DNA of 64,000 nucleotides from CAZSNT01 sp964607765 (GTDB lineage Bacteria > Verrucomicrobiota > Lentisphaeria > Oligosphaerales > JABHEG01), in contig CAZSNT010000032.1 of assembly GCA_964607765.1 (NCBI GenBank), forward strand, positions 1-64,000. The letters run 5' to 3'. The notes beneath the pieces are model-generated. The model searched no databases. It worked only from the letters and a program-made list of their open reading frames with translations, and had not been told where the DNA came from. The number at the start of each line of letters is the position of its first letter. The stretch's first letter is position 1. Positions 30,636 through 39,475 of the stretch are shown here, in pieces. The translations under genes and the position numbers were made by a program.

Positions 30636-32132
30636 ATGCGGTTCGACATGAAGTACGTCTTATTCTCGACATTCGCAGTGCTCGCGATCTGGACGACCGT
30701 GGCCGTGTCCCTGCTCGGGAGCGTTGGCAGTGGCAGTAAGACGCCGCTGGTGTGGACCACCGATCCCAATCCGCAGCGCGATCCTCAGGTACATTGGTTC
30801 AACGAGTTCTACCCGGACTGCGAGCTGCGCATCGATCCGGACAACAGCGGCGTCATGAAAGTCGTGGTGCAGAGCTCGGCGCGAATGGGGCCGGACATCA
30901 TCGGACACGTCAACGAATTCAATGTCCAGACCTACGCAGATGCCGGTATTATCTGGGACTTGACCGACTATGCGTCTGCGCGTGGTTTTGGCCCGGAGAC
31001 GCTGCCGGAAACCGTGCGCCCCCTCGTTCTCCTCCACGATCCGGAGACGCTGGAGCAGCGACAGTTCCTGTACCCGTGCAACGTCTACCACCAGTACATC
31101 GTCTACAACAAGAACATCTTCGACGAGCACGGCGTGCCCTACCCACCCGAGGATCTGACCTGGGAGCAGTACATTGAGCTGGCGCAGAAGCTCACGGTCT
31201 TCGAGGGAGAGGACAAGAGGATCCCGAGAGTGTTCGGCGCGGCGGACGCCCAGCCCGAGATCCTGATCTGGGGTAAGGGCGGCGATCTGCTGAACAAGGA
31301 CGGCACGCGCTCCCTTCTCGGCGAACCGGAGGCCGTCGCCGGTATGGTCTTCTACCACGACCTGCTCTTCAAGCACAATGTAGAGCCCACGCCAACTCAG
31401 AAGGCCGGCGTCACGAGCCAGGGCGGCTGGGGCGGCGGAAGCTACCGCAACTGGTTCGGCGAAGGCAAGGTCGCCATGCTCGTCGGCGCGCGCTGGATGC
31501 TTATCCAGTTCCGTCGGTTCATCAGCGATCAGCGTGAGGCCATGGCACGATGGGAGGAGGAACATCCGGGCGAGCCATACACCGGTCCCGTTCCTGTGCG
31601 CATGGGCGCCTGTCTCATGCCACGCTTCAAGGATGGGAGGCGCTATACCAAGTTCGGCGCACGCTGCGTCGGTATCAACAAGATGAGCCCCAACCGAGAA
31701 GCCGCCCTCAATTTCATGGAGTACATCGCCGGCGAGAAGTACAGCGAGCTGATCAATCTCGGCGCAGACAGCAAGCCGGGCAACAAGGCGTACAACGAAA
31801 TGGACCAGTTCCGGCACCCGGACTGGCTGGAGGAGGAACAGGTTCATCTGATGTCGATCAGGTCCATCCCCTATGGCCGCGTGTCGCCGCGCAGCATGTT
31901 TGTGCCCAATGCCACCATATTCCGCTACTTCCGCATGGCCAAGGATCAGCTCGTCGCCAATCCCGATCTCACCGAGGATGATATCGCCCGTGTCATGGCC
32001 AAGACGGCGGAGCGTATCGATCAGGAAATCGCGCGCAATATCGATCGCACGCCGCGCTTGCGCGGAATCTATGAGAAGCTGCTGGCGCGTGGCGCCGAGC
32101 CGATCCGGTTTCCACTGGAGGAAACACAATGA
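30636..32132 (+). CDS. ABC transporter extracellular solute-binding protein (carbohydrate-type)
   Basis: 498 residues. An N-terminal hydrophobic segment (~6-28) without lipobox Cys suggests a cleaved or uncleaved membrane anchor. The mature part is a type-I sugar-binding fold: QSSARMGPDIIGHVNEFNVQ, YNKNIFDEHGVPYPPEDLTWEQY, a Gly/Trp-rich ligand loop (SQGGWGGGSYRNWFGEGKVAML) and ARCVGINKMSPNREAALNFMEY. It is larger than MalE. First gene of an operon with two permeases; its stop overlaps the next ATG (ATGA at 32129-32132). No ATPase gene accompanies it, so a shared MsmX-type ATPase encoded elsewhere is likely. Substrate unknown, probably oligosaccharide. Confidence 0.87.
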   Translation: MRFDMKYVLFSTFAVLAIWTTVAVSLLGSVGSGSKTPLVWTTDPNPQRDPQVHWFNEFYPDCELRIDPDNSGVMKVVVQSSARMGPDIIGHVNEFNVQTYADAGIIWDLTDYASARGFGPETLPETVRPLVLLHDPETLEQRQFLYPCNVYHQYIVYNKNIFDEHGVPYPPEDLTWEQYIELAQKLTVFEGEDKRIPRVFGAADAQPEILIWGKGGDLLNKDGTRSLLGEPEAVAGMVFYHDLLFKHNVEPTPTQKAGVTSQGGWGGGSYRNWFGEGKVAMLVGARWMLIQFRRFISDQREAMARWEEEHPGEPYTGPVPVRMGACLMPRFKDGRRYTKFGARCVGINKMSPNREAALNFMEYIAGEKYSELINLGADSKPGNKAYNEMDQFRHPDWLEEEQVHLMSIRSIPYGRVSPRSMFVPNATIFRYFRMAKDQLVANPDLTEDDIARVMAKTAERIDQEIARNIDRTPRLRGIYEKLLARGAEPIRFPLEETQ

Positions 32133-33256
32133 TCAGACTTTGGGAGGGTCGCAGGGAACGCAAGAATTTCCTCATGGCGATGGCGTTCCTGCTGCCGAAT
32201 CTTGTGGGGTTCCTGTTCTTCACCGCAGGGCCCGTGTTGCTCAGCCTGTTCATGAGCTTCACCAACTGGAACCTCAAACCGGCCGTCAAGCTGAGCTTCG
32301 TGGGGCTCAGAAATTACGCTGACCTGTTCCAGGACCCATACTTCTGGTTCTACCTCTACAACACGCTCTACTTCATGCTCGGCATTCCCTTCACCGTGGC
32401 CGGCAGCCTGTTGCTCGCCAACCTGCTGGTCGGGCCCATGCTCATCGGCACGCGACGGATGCGGCTCCGGTTTGCGGCGCTGATCGCGGCGGTGGGCGTG
32501 CTGACCTGCGGCATCCTGTTTGGCTGCGGACAGATGGACGCCGGCCTGCTGGTCGGTGTGCTGTACCTGGTGGGCGTTGTCGGTGTGCTGTGGGGAAGCA
32601 TGAGCTACCGCACGGTGTTCTACGTGCCCAGTTTCGCCTCGGGCGTGGCGACCATTATCCTCTGGACCCAGGTCTTCAACCCCTATCACGGGCTGGCCAA
32701 CAACCTGATACAATGGGTCTGTAATCTACTCCACATTAAAGCTGCCCTGCCGATGTGGTTGACCAGCACGGAGAGTCTGCTTGGATTCCTGCCCCTGCCA
32801 GAAGTGTTCAGTAACGGCGGGTTCGGCCTGGGCGCCCGTGAAGCGATCATGATCATGGGGGTCTGGATGGGCATCGGCGGCAACAACATGATCCTGTATA
32901 TCGCCGCGATCTCGAATATCCCGAACGACCTCTTCGAGGCTGCAGAGATCGATGGTGCGGGCCACGTGGGCAAGTTCCTGCACGTCACGCTGCCCCAGGT
33001 TGCACCCACCACGTTCTTCATCTCGGTCATGGCCATTATCGGTGGCCTCCAGGGGGGCTTCAATTTCGCCAAAATCATGACCCAGGGCGGCCCCGCAGGC
33101 ACCACCACAACGCTTGCCTACTACATCTACACTGCCGGTTTCGAAGAGCTGCGCTTCGGCTATGCGTCGGCAGTGGCATGGGTGATGTTCGTACTTATTT
33201 TCGCGATGACGATCGTGAATTGGAAATACGGAAACCGGCGGGTCGGTTTCCAGTAA
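32129..33256 (+). CDS. ABC transporter permease 1 (MalF/UgpA type)
   Basis: 375 residues, about 8 membrane helices. The typical start (NFLMAMAFLLPNLVGFLFFTAGP) and the EAA loop EAAEIDGAGHVGKFLHVTLPQV (~residues 270-292), which docks the ATPase, are present. An extra pair of hydrophobic segments (~90-155) lies between the usual TM2 and TM3, making it longer than MalF-type UgpA proteins. It is translationally coupled to the binding protein and followed 13 nt later by permease 2. Confidence 0.9.
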   Translation: MIRLWEGRRERKNFLMAMAFLLPNLVGFLFFTAGPVLLSLFMSFTNWNLKPAVKLSFVGLRNYADLFQDPYFWFYLYNTLYFMLGIPFTVAGSLLLANLLVGPMLIGTRRMRLRFAALIAAVGVLTCGILFGCGQMDAGLLVGVLYLVGVVGVLWGSMSYRTVFYVPSFASGVATIILWTQVFNPYHGLANNLIQWVCNLLHIKAALPMWLTSTESLLGFLPLPEVFSNGGFGLGAREAIMIMGVWMGIGGNNMILYIAAISNIPNDLFEAAEIDGAGHVGKFLHVTLPQVAPTTFFISVMAIIGGLQGGFNFAKIMTQGGPAGTTTTLAYYIYTAGFEELRFGYASAVAWVMFVLIFAMTIVNWKYGNRRVGFQ

Positions 33257-33269
33257 AGGGCAGGCCAAA

Positions 33270-34193
33270 ATGAGCAAGAGCTATCCAAGCTGGCTGCACG
33301 AGACGCTGGACGGCGATCTGGTGGACTGGCACGAGAGTGCGCACTGGCGGCTTTTCGTGCTGTTCATGCGGTTTTTCCTGATCTCGCTGCTGGCCGGTGC
33401 CATGTTCCTGCCGTTCATCTGGATGGTGTGTACCGCCTTCAAGTCGTCCGGCGAGGTGGAAAGCGCACACTTCTGGCCGCACATCGTGAAGCCGGAGAAT
33501 CTCAGCATTGTTCTGCGGATGATCCCGGACCCGTTCTTCAAGAAGCTGCTGGACGTGCACCTGTGGAAGTGGATCTTCAACAGTCTGTTCGTGGCCAGCT
33601 GGGTCACCGCCCTCCAGGTCGTGACCAGCAGCATGGCTGCGTACGCGTTCAGTCGTATCCAGTGGCGTGGTCGGGATCGGTTCTTCCTGTTGTACCTGGC
33701 CACCATGATGATCCCCGCCATGGTCCAGACCATCCCGCGTTACCAGATCATGGTTCAGCTCAACTTGGTGAACACCTATCGCGGGTTGATCATCCCGGCG
33801 GCGTTCTCCGCATTTGGCACGTTCATGCTGCGCCAGTTCATGCTCGGCATCCCCCTGAGCTATGACGAGGCCGCGGAGATTGACGGCGCAAGCCATCTGC
33901 AGATCTACCTCGACGTCGTGCTGCCCCTCGCCAAGCCCGGCATCATCACGCTGGCCATCTTCACCTTCCTGGGCAGCTACCGGCAACTGCTCTGGCCGTT
34001 GATCATGATCAAGGATGCGCAACTGCGTAACGTCCCGATCGGGATGCTGACGTTCCAGGGCCAGTACGGATCGCAGGTCGAATTGCTCATGGCGGCAAAC
34101 ATGGTCTGTATCACGCCGCTGATCGTCATGTTCATTGTGCTGCAGAAACGGCTCGTCCGCGGCATTCACCTCGGCGGCGGCGTCAAAGAGTGA
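33270..34193 (+). CDS. ABC transporter permease 2 (MalG/UgpE type)
   Basis: 307 residues with six membrane helices. AGAMFLPFIWMVCTAFKSSGEV opens the first transmembrane region, NSLFVASWVTALQVVTSSMAAYAFSR starts the conserved core, and the EAA loop is DEAAEIDGASHLQIYLDVVLPL. It pairs with permease 1 to form the sugar importer channel. The operon ends here; about 115 bp separate it from the beta-helix gene. Confidence 0.9.
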   Translation: MSKSYPSWLHETLDGDLVDWHESAHWRLFVLFMRFFLISLLAGAMFLPFIWMVCTAFKSSGEVESAHFWPHIVKPENLSIVLRMIPDPFFKKLLDVHLWKWIFNSLFVASWVTALQVVTSSMAAYAFSRIQWRGRDRFFLLYLATMMIPAMVQTIPRYQIMVQLNLVNTYRGLIIPAAFSAFGTFMLRQFMLGIPLSYDEAAEIDGASHLQIYLDVVLPLAKPGIITLAIFTFLGSYRQLLWPLIMIKDAQLRNVPIGMLTFQGQYGSQVELLMAANMVCITPLIVMFIVLQKRLVRGIHLGGGVKE

Positions 34194-34281
34194 CACGCCG
34201 CGTGGTCGAGCAGGGGCGACGAGAAGAGAGCCGTCCCAGCGTGCACCGTACTCGCCTCCGTACTCGTCCATCGAGAATCGA

Positions 34282-34291
34282 AACGATCGTT
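34282..34291 (+). promoter_or_regulatory. Candidate LacI-type palindrome
   Basis: AACGATCGTT is a perfect 10-bp dyad centred on CG-rich halves as in LacI/GalR-family operators. It lies 17 bp before the ATG of the beta-helix gene and just after the importer operon. It may control carbohydrate-responsive expression, but the site is short and could be chance. Confidence 0.25.
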
Positions 34292-34308
34292 GATACGGAG
34301 TGCTGCGG

Positions 34309-37300
34309 ATGACATCGATACGTGGACGACTCGCCGCTGGGGCGGCATTGACAGGCATTCTCTGTGCCCAGCACGTGCCGGCGCAGATCGGGGAGGCGGC
34401 AACCATGGATGCGGATCTCTACGTGGCGACGAACGGCAGCGACGCCTGGTCAGGTCGGCTGCGGGCGCCCAACGCCACCCGAACAGACGGCCCCCTCGCC
34501 TCCCTCGCGCGGGCCCGGGACATGGTCCGGGAACTGCCGGTGCGCGACAGAGACGTGACCGTGCTGATCCGGGGCGGAACCTACCGGCTCACTCAGCCCG
34601 TCGTGTTCACGCGTGCGGACTCCGCAACCGCCGGACACACGATCCGCTACACCGCCTGCCCCGGCGAGAAACCTGTGTTCAGCGCCGGAATCCCGGTCAC
34701 GGACTGGCAGCCGTGTGACGAGCCGCTCCCAGGACTGCCGCAGCAGGCGCACGGCCGCGTGTGGGTGGCCGACGTGAGCGGACACCCCGCCATGAGGGAG
34801 ACCCCGGACGGACGCAGCCCGCGTTTCTTCTCCCTCTACGACGGCGACCGCGCCTTGCCGCGGGCGCGCGGACAGGGCTTCTCCCAGGTCAACGCCACCC
34901 CGCCCGGGAGCCGGAACTTCGACACGGTTCAGTTCCGCGAAGGCGCCGTGCCGACATTGGCCAACCCGAGTGACGCCGAGCTGCTGGTCATTCCCTGCCG
35001 TTTCTGGGTCATGAATGTCCTTCCCATCGCCTCGATCGATCGAGCAGCATGCAGCTTGACCACCGCTCAGCCTGCAACATACGGGATCGGCAGGAACGGG
35101 ATGACGGACCGGCCCGCCGCGTGGATCGAGAACGCCCTGGAACTGCTCGACGCGCCCGGCGAGTGGGTGCTGGACTCGACGCGCAAACGGCTCTATCTCT
35201 GGCCTGCTTCGGGACAGAGGCCGAGCAGCGGCATCGTGGCCCCCGCATTGACCGAGCTGATACGTGTCGAGGGCACCATTGACTATGACGGGCCCGCTGA
35301 TCAGCCAGTCACCGGCCTCGAGTTCCGGGGCCTGACATTCTGTCACGGCGAGCGCTACCCGTGGCACGGCCGAACCGGCTGGGGGCTGCAGCACGACTGG
35401 GAGCTGTTCGATAAACCCACCGCGCTCGTCCGGTTCCGCGGCGCGGCGCGATGCGCCGTGGTGGATTGCGAATTCCGCACGTCGGCACACTCCGGGCTGC
35501 GCCTGGACCTGCACGCGCAGCGCAACCGGATTACAGGTAACCACTTCCATCACCTGGGCGGCGTGGCTGTGCTCCTGGCCGGTTACGGGCCCGGAACGAA
35601 AGATGTGAACAAAGACAACGAAGTCAGCAACAACTACATCCACCACATCGGGCGTGTCTACTGGGGCTCGAGCGCGGTCTGGGCTTGGCAGAGCGGCGAG
35701 AACCGAATCATGCACAACCACATCCACAGTGTCCCCTACACGGGGATTCTCGTCACGGGCCGCATCGTACGCGGCAAGCCGGGCCCCGGCGAGTGCTCGC
35801 GCACCGTGCGCTGGCACGAAGTGCCGGAGGCGTACTCGAAGCTGTCGTGGCAGCAGCGTGAGCCGTATCTGCACGCGCGCCGGAACCTGGTGGCCTACAA
35901 TGACATTCACAATGCCATGGAGGTGCTGGGGGACGGCAACTGCATCTACGTGTCCGGCTGCGGCGACGGCAACGTGGTCCGCGGCAATTACTGCCACCAC
36001 TGCAGCGGCAAATACATGAATGCGGTCATCCGCTGCGACGACGATCAGCACGGCACGCTGATGACGCACAACATCTGTTACCGCACAGCCGGTCATGCCG
36101 AGGGCTTCATCAGCAAAGGCGACAACGATATCATCAACAACGTCGTGGCGGACCTGCGCCCCAGCCACATGCACCGGGGCTACGTGGTGTTCCCCTACGG
36201 CAGTATCAAAGGCTCGGAAATCAAACGCAATATCCTCTACTCGACGCAGCGCGGCCAGGTGCTGTATTGGGAGGGCATAGCGAAGGGAGCGACGACCGCG
36301 CCGAGGCTGGCAGATGCTGACATGGGCGCCAACCTTTACTTCTGCACGCGCGACCCGGATTGGGCGGGGCGACACCTGTCGAAGCGGAACGCACGCGCCA
36401 TCGACGAGGGCAGCAGGAACGCCGATCCCGGATTCACCGATCCGGCCGGCGGCGACTTCCGGTTCGGCCCGGAGTCTCCGGCAGCCCAGCTCGGGATCGC
36501 TCCGCTCGATGCGGCCGCCGCCGGGCTCGAGCCCGAGTACCATCGGAGACTGATCGGGCGGCGTATCACCACATCGATTCGGCCGGACGGCGGCGAACTG
36601 CGTGCGCCTGTTACCGTGCAGATCGAGGCAGATGCGCCGGCCGCAGAGATCCGCTTCACGTTGGACGGCTCCGAGCCGACCACGCACGCCGCAGTCTACA
36701 CGGGGCCGTTCACCCTCTCCCGGCCAGGCGTTGTCAGGGCGCGCGCGTTCTCTGCGACAGGCAAGGACTGGCTCGGAGCGCGTGCCGAATTCGCCGCGCC
36801 GCCACAACCGATCGAAGAGGACTTCGAAGACGTGCCTGTGGGCGCACCCGCTCCGGGCGCAACCACGAGCGAAGACGCTAAGCGGACCGAGTGCCGGGCC
36901 CGTGTCACAGACGACTGCGCCGCGACCGGGACAAGGTGTCTGCGGTTCACCGACGGTCCCGGGCAGAAGCACTCCTTCGATCCGCACGTGTACTACCGCA
37001 CGCGGTTCGAACAGGGCACGGTCCGCGGCAGCTTCGCCGTTCGCATCGACAAGGCCAGTACGCTGTCTTATCAGTGGCGCCAGTACGACAATGGCTTCTG
37101 CCGTGGCCCGGCCGTGATAATCCAGCCCGGCGGGAAGGTGATCCATGAGGGACAGGAACTGCTGACGATCCCGACCGAGAAGTGGGTCCGGTTCGACGTG
37201 CAGTGCCTGCTTGGCGACGATGCTGACGGCCGTTTCACGATGCGTGTCTGGCTTCCGGGCACCGACCGCCCGAGAATCTTCGAACGGTTGCCGTGCACGG

Positions 37301-37404
37301 AAGGCTTCGAGCGCCTCGACTGGGTGGGGTTTGTGGCGAACGGACAGAAACGCGCGACGTTCTACGTCGACTCTGTCAACGTCGGGCCGGTCTCCGAACC
37401 GTAG
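34309..37404 (+). CDS. Large secreted right-handed beta-helix protein with C-terminal chitobiase-type and jelly-roll-like domains
   Basis: 1031 residues from ATG 34309 (GGAG upstream). A signal peptide (GRLAAGAALTGILCAQHVPAQ) precedes DLYVATNGSDAWSGRLRAPN, a DUF1565/pectate-lyase-superfamily opening. A parallel beta-helix of ~400 residues contains Asn-ladder turns such as NNYIHHIGRVYWGSSAV, HNHIHSVPYTGI and YNDIHNAMEVLGDGN. Next is an HYR/chitobiase-C-like segment (~755-825, FTLDGSEPTTHAAVYTGPF) and a terminal beta-sandwich (~835-1030). Such proteins are polysaccharide lyases, hydrolases or epimerases of pectin, alginate or sulfated glycans. The catalytic type is not determinable by eye. It follows the sugar importer and may supply its substrate. 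Confidence 0.82.
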   Translation: MTSIRGRLAAGAALTGILCAQHVPAQIGEAATMDADLYVATNGSDAWSGRLRAPNATRTDGPLASLARARDMVRELPVRDRDVTVLIRGGTYRLTQPVVFTRADSATAGHTIRYTACPGEKPVFSAGIPVTDWQPCDEPLPGLPQQAHGRVWVADVSGHPAMRETPDGRSPRFFSLYDGDRALPRARGQGFSQVNATPPGSRNFDTVQFREGAVPTLANPSDAELLVIPCRFWVMNVLPIASIDRAACSLTTAQPATYGIGRNGMTDRPAAWIENALELLDAPGEWVLDSTRKRLYLWPASGQRPSSGIVAPALTELIRVEGTIDYDGPADQPVTGLEFRGLTFCHGERYPWHGRTGWGLQHDWELFDKPTALVRFRGAARCAVVDCEFRTSAHSGLRLDLHAQRNRITGNHFHHLGGVAVLLAGYGPGTKDVNKDNEVSNNYIHHIGRVYWGSSAVWAWQSGENRIMHNHIHSVPYTGILVTGRIVRGKPGPGECSRTVRWHEVPEAYSKLSWQQREPYLHARRNLVAYNDIHNAMEVLGDGNCIYVSGCGDGNVVRGNYCHHCSGKYMNAVIRCDDDQHGTLMTHNICYRTAGHAEGFISKGDNDIINNVVADLRPSHMHRGYVVFPYGSIKGSEIKRNILYSTQRGQVLYWEGIAKGATTAPRLADADMGANLYFCTRDPDWAGRHLSKRNARAIDEGSRNADPGFTDPAGGDFRFGPESPAAQLGIAPLDAAAAGLEPEYHRRLIGRRITTSIRPDGGELRAPVTVQIEADAPAAEIRFTLDGSEPTTHAAVYTGPFTLSRPGVVRARAFSATGKDWLGARAEFAAPPQPIEEDFEDVPVGAPAPGATTSEDAKRTECRARVTDDCAATGTRCLRFTDGPGQKHSFDPHVYYRTRFEQGTVRGSFAVRIDKASTLSYQWRQYDNGFCRGPAVIIQPGGKVIHEGQELLTIPTEKWVRFDVQCLLGDDADGRFTMRVWLPGTDRPRIFERLPCTEGFERLDWVGFVANGQKRATFYVDSVNVGPVSEP

Positions 37405-37439
37405 TCCGGAATGGCGTCAAGTTAAGGCGTAATACGACC

Positions 37440-37460
37440 CCCACGGCCTTGTGCCGCGGG
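37440..37460 (+). repeat. Palindromic family B element, single copy
   Basis: CCCACGGC-CTTGT-GCCGCGGG, preceded by ACGACC and followed by TGAGG. The right arm differs from other copies by one base (C for T), leaving a G-C/A-C mismatch pair position in the stem. It lies in the 160-bp gap between the beta-helix gene and the convergent aldo/keto reductase gene, a natural site for a bidirectional terminator. Confidence 0.85.
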
Positions 37461-37565
37461 TGAGGTCGCAGTAGCCACGTGCAGCGGCTCTCAGCACCTT
37501 GGCTCAACACCATTCTGGGCCAGTCGGTCCCGTAGGCCGGATATCCACCCCCTCGCACTTCCCGT

Positions 37566-38675
37566 TCACCCCGTCAACGCCTCGTGCGCCGCCCTCAACT
37601 GCTCCCTGATCGCGATGTTCTGGGGACACTTCGGCTCGCACTCGCCGCACGCAACACACGCGTCAGCTGCGCGCCCTTTGCGCGCAATCCCCCGGTAGCT
37701 CTGCTTCGCCGGTTCCCACAGACCGTACACACGGCCCAGGTTGTAGGCGGAAAATACACGTGCAATGTCGACCTCGGCGGCCTCGCACGGCATGCAGTAC
37801 TTGCAGCCGGTGCAGTACAGCTTCGCGAGTTCGCGCAGGCGTGCCATGTGCTCCTCGATGGCCGTCACGTCCGCCGGCGTCAACACGGCCTCCTCAGCCG
37901 CAACCGCCAGATTCTCCTCAACCTGCTGCATCGTGCTCATGCCGGACAGGGCGATGGAGACGTTCGGGTTCGTCAGCACAAAGCGCAGCGCCAGCTCCGG
38001 TACGCGGCGTATCGTCGGCAGCATCGCTTCGAGAACATCGCTGGTCGCGCCGAGCCGCCCGCCGCCCACCGGGCCCATGGCTATCACGCCCAACCCTTTC
38101 TCGTGCGCATACGCAATACCGTCCTCCAGGCTGCGGTCGAGCAGGTTGTACTGCAGCGTGACAACGTCCGGATAGCCGCTGTCCACGATATGTCGAAGCG
38201 CGTCACTGTTGTCGTGGAACGAGCAGCAGATGTGGCGGATCAGGCCTTGGTCCTTGGCCTTGCGCATCCACGCACCGACACGCGGCTCGACTGCATCCTC
38301 ATACCTCTGCCAGCGGATGCCGTGATGGTTGTAGATGTCGATCACGTCAACCTGCAGACGCTCAAGACTGTCCTCCAGGTGTTGCCACCACTGCGTCTCG
38401 TCCTCGCCGTAGTAGTGGTTCTTGGTCGAGACAGTCACCGTGTCGCGCCAGCCTTTCAGCGCTTCGCCCACCACACGCTGGCTGTCGCCGTTGCAGTAAC
38501 CCACAGCCGTGTCGATGTAATTGACACCTGCCTCGAAAGCGTGATGTATCATCGGGATGGCCCGCGCCCGATCGACAACCCGCTCGTCTCCCTGCCCGGT
38601 CATGGGCAGGCGCATGGCGCCAAAGCCCAACTGCGAAACTCTCAGTCCCGTCCGTCCCAGTGTACGATAGATCAT
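37566..38675 (-). CDS. Aldo/keto reductase with C-terminal 4Fe-4S domain
   Basis: 369 residues. The AKR barrel starts at MIYRTLGRTGLRVSQLGFGAMRLP, with the catalytic Tyr region NYIDTAVGYCNGDS and Lys in TVSTKNHYYG. The C-terminal ~90 residues carry a first Cys cluster CTGCKYCMPC and a second CVACGECEPKCPQNI, a ferredoxin-like module. This architecture is widespread in anaerobes; substrates are mostly unknown. It is convergent with the beta-helix gene and lies downstream of the PilZ protein gene on the same strand (about 56 nt). Confidence 0.92.
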   Translation of the reverse strand: MIYRTLGRTGLRVSQLGFGAMRLPMTGQGDERVVDRARAIPMIHHAFEAGVNYIDTAVGYCNGDSQRVVGEALKGWRDTVTVSTKNHYYGEDETQWWQHLEDSLERLQVDVIDIYNHHGIRWQRYEDAVEPRVGAWMRKAKDQGLIRHICCSFHDNSDALRHIVDSGYPDVVTLQYNLLDRSLEDGIAYAHEKGLGVIAMGPVGGGRLGATSDVLEAMLPTIRRVPELALRFVLTNPNVSIALSGMSTMQQVEENLAVAAEEAVLTPADVTAIEEHMARLRELAKLYCTGCKYCMPCEAAEVDIARVFSAYNLGRVYGLWEPAKQSYRGIARKGRAADACVACGECEPKCPQNIAIREQLRAAHEALTG

Positions 38676-38731
38676 GGTCTCTTCCGCGCCGGTTTTCAGA
38701 GCCGGCCAGTCTCCTTCTCAATAGGAATGGC

Positions 38732-39475
38732 TTACTGGGTAGCGAGGCGTCGTACAATGTAAGAGGCGAGAGTACTCCGATCTTCGGGCGACAGCTGCGT
38801 GAAACGGACGCCTACGCGGTACTGCCGCTGGCCTGGGAACACATCGCACCACATGACCACCGCCTCAGCATGGATCTCGCCCTTGACCTCGTGCAGGTCC
38901 AGCCTCAGCTTCAGCTTCGTCCCAACCGCGATCGCCGTTTCCGTACAGAACCCCAGCCCGCCTTTGCTGATGTCCGCCAGCGTCATCGGCTTCATGCGGC
39001 CCAAGCCGAGGAAACCAGGCTTCTTGAACCAACCGAAGCCGCGCACCCGGACGCGCACATGTTTGCGGCGCAAGGGATTGCTGCCCGGGATGAGATCCTC
39101 CGCGCTGCGCAGGGCGGCGAGAATGTCGGCGCGCGGCGCGTCTCTGTCAACAGCTGCCGACACGTGTTCGAACAACTGCTTGAACCAGAGCACCTCGGCG
39201 CCTTCCGGATGGCTCACGACCAGTCTGGGAGGGTGCGTGCGCGTCGCGACACACTCCACCAGTTCCATGGCGTCGCCCTGGATCGGGCGACGGCTGCCCA
39301 AAGACGCGGCCAGGGAGAGCATGATGAGATCCGGCTTCACGGTGTCCAGGATCTCGATCGCTTCCTTGGCCGTCGCAACGCCGGCAGCGTACTCGTATCG
39401 CGTCCCCACGAGGGCCTCGTAGACGCGCTCACGCTGCTCAGCGTTAGGCTCAACATGTAGCACACGCTTCGCCAC
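38732..39475 (-). CDS. Receiver-like + PilZ domain protein (phospho-acceptor lost)
   Basis: 247 residues. Residues 1-125 follow a response-regulator fold (KRVLHVEPNAEQRERVYEAL, KPDLIMLSLAAS), but the site of the phospho-acceptor Asp is Ser54 and the acidic pocket is reduced to Glu9, so classical phosphorylation is excluded. Residues ~135-245 are a PilZ domain with both c-di-GMP motifs: RRKHVR (137-142, the RxxxR switch) and DISKGGLGF (169-177, DxSxGG). It should therefore respond to c-di-GMP, probably controlling motility, pili or envelope polysaccharide. Two genes for prepilin-like proteins and a polysaccharide cluster lie nearby. Confidence 0.85.
   Translation of the reverse strand: MAKRVLHVEPNAEQRERVYEALVGTRYEYAAGVATAKEAIEILDTVKPDLIMLSLAASLGSRRPIQGDAMELVECVATRTHPPRLVVSHPEGAEVLWFKQLFEHVSAAVDRDAPRADILAALRSAEDLIPGSNPLRRKHVRVRVRGFGWFKKPGFLGLGRMKPMTLADISKGGLGFCTETAIAVGTKLKLRLDLHEVKGEIHAEAVVMWCDVFPGQRQYRVGVRFTQLSPEDRSTLASYIVRRLATQ

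Noticed and set aside
34450..37146. Very long open frame antisense to the beta-helix gene
   Set aside because: Its composition (Arg/Val/His/Ala-rich) is typical of shadow frames in high-GC DNA; the plus-strand protein has signal peptide and recognisable domains.
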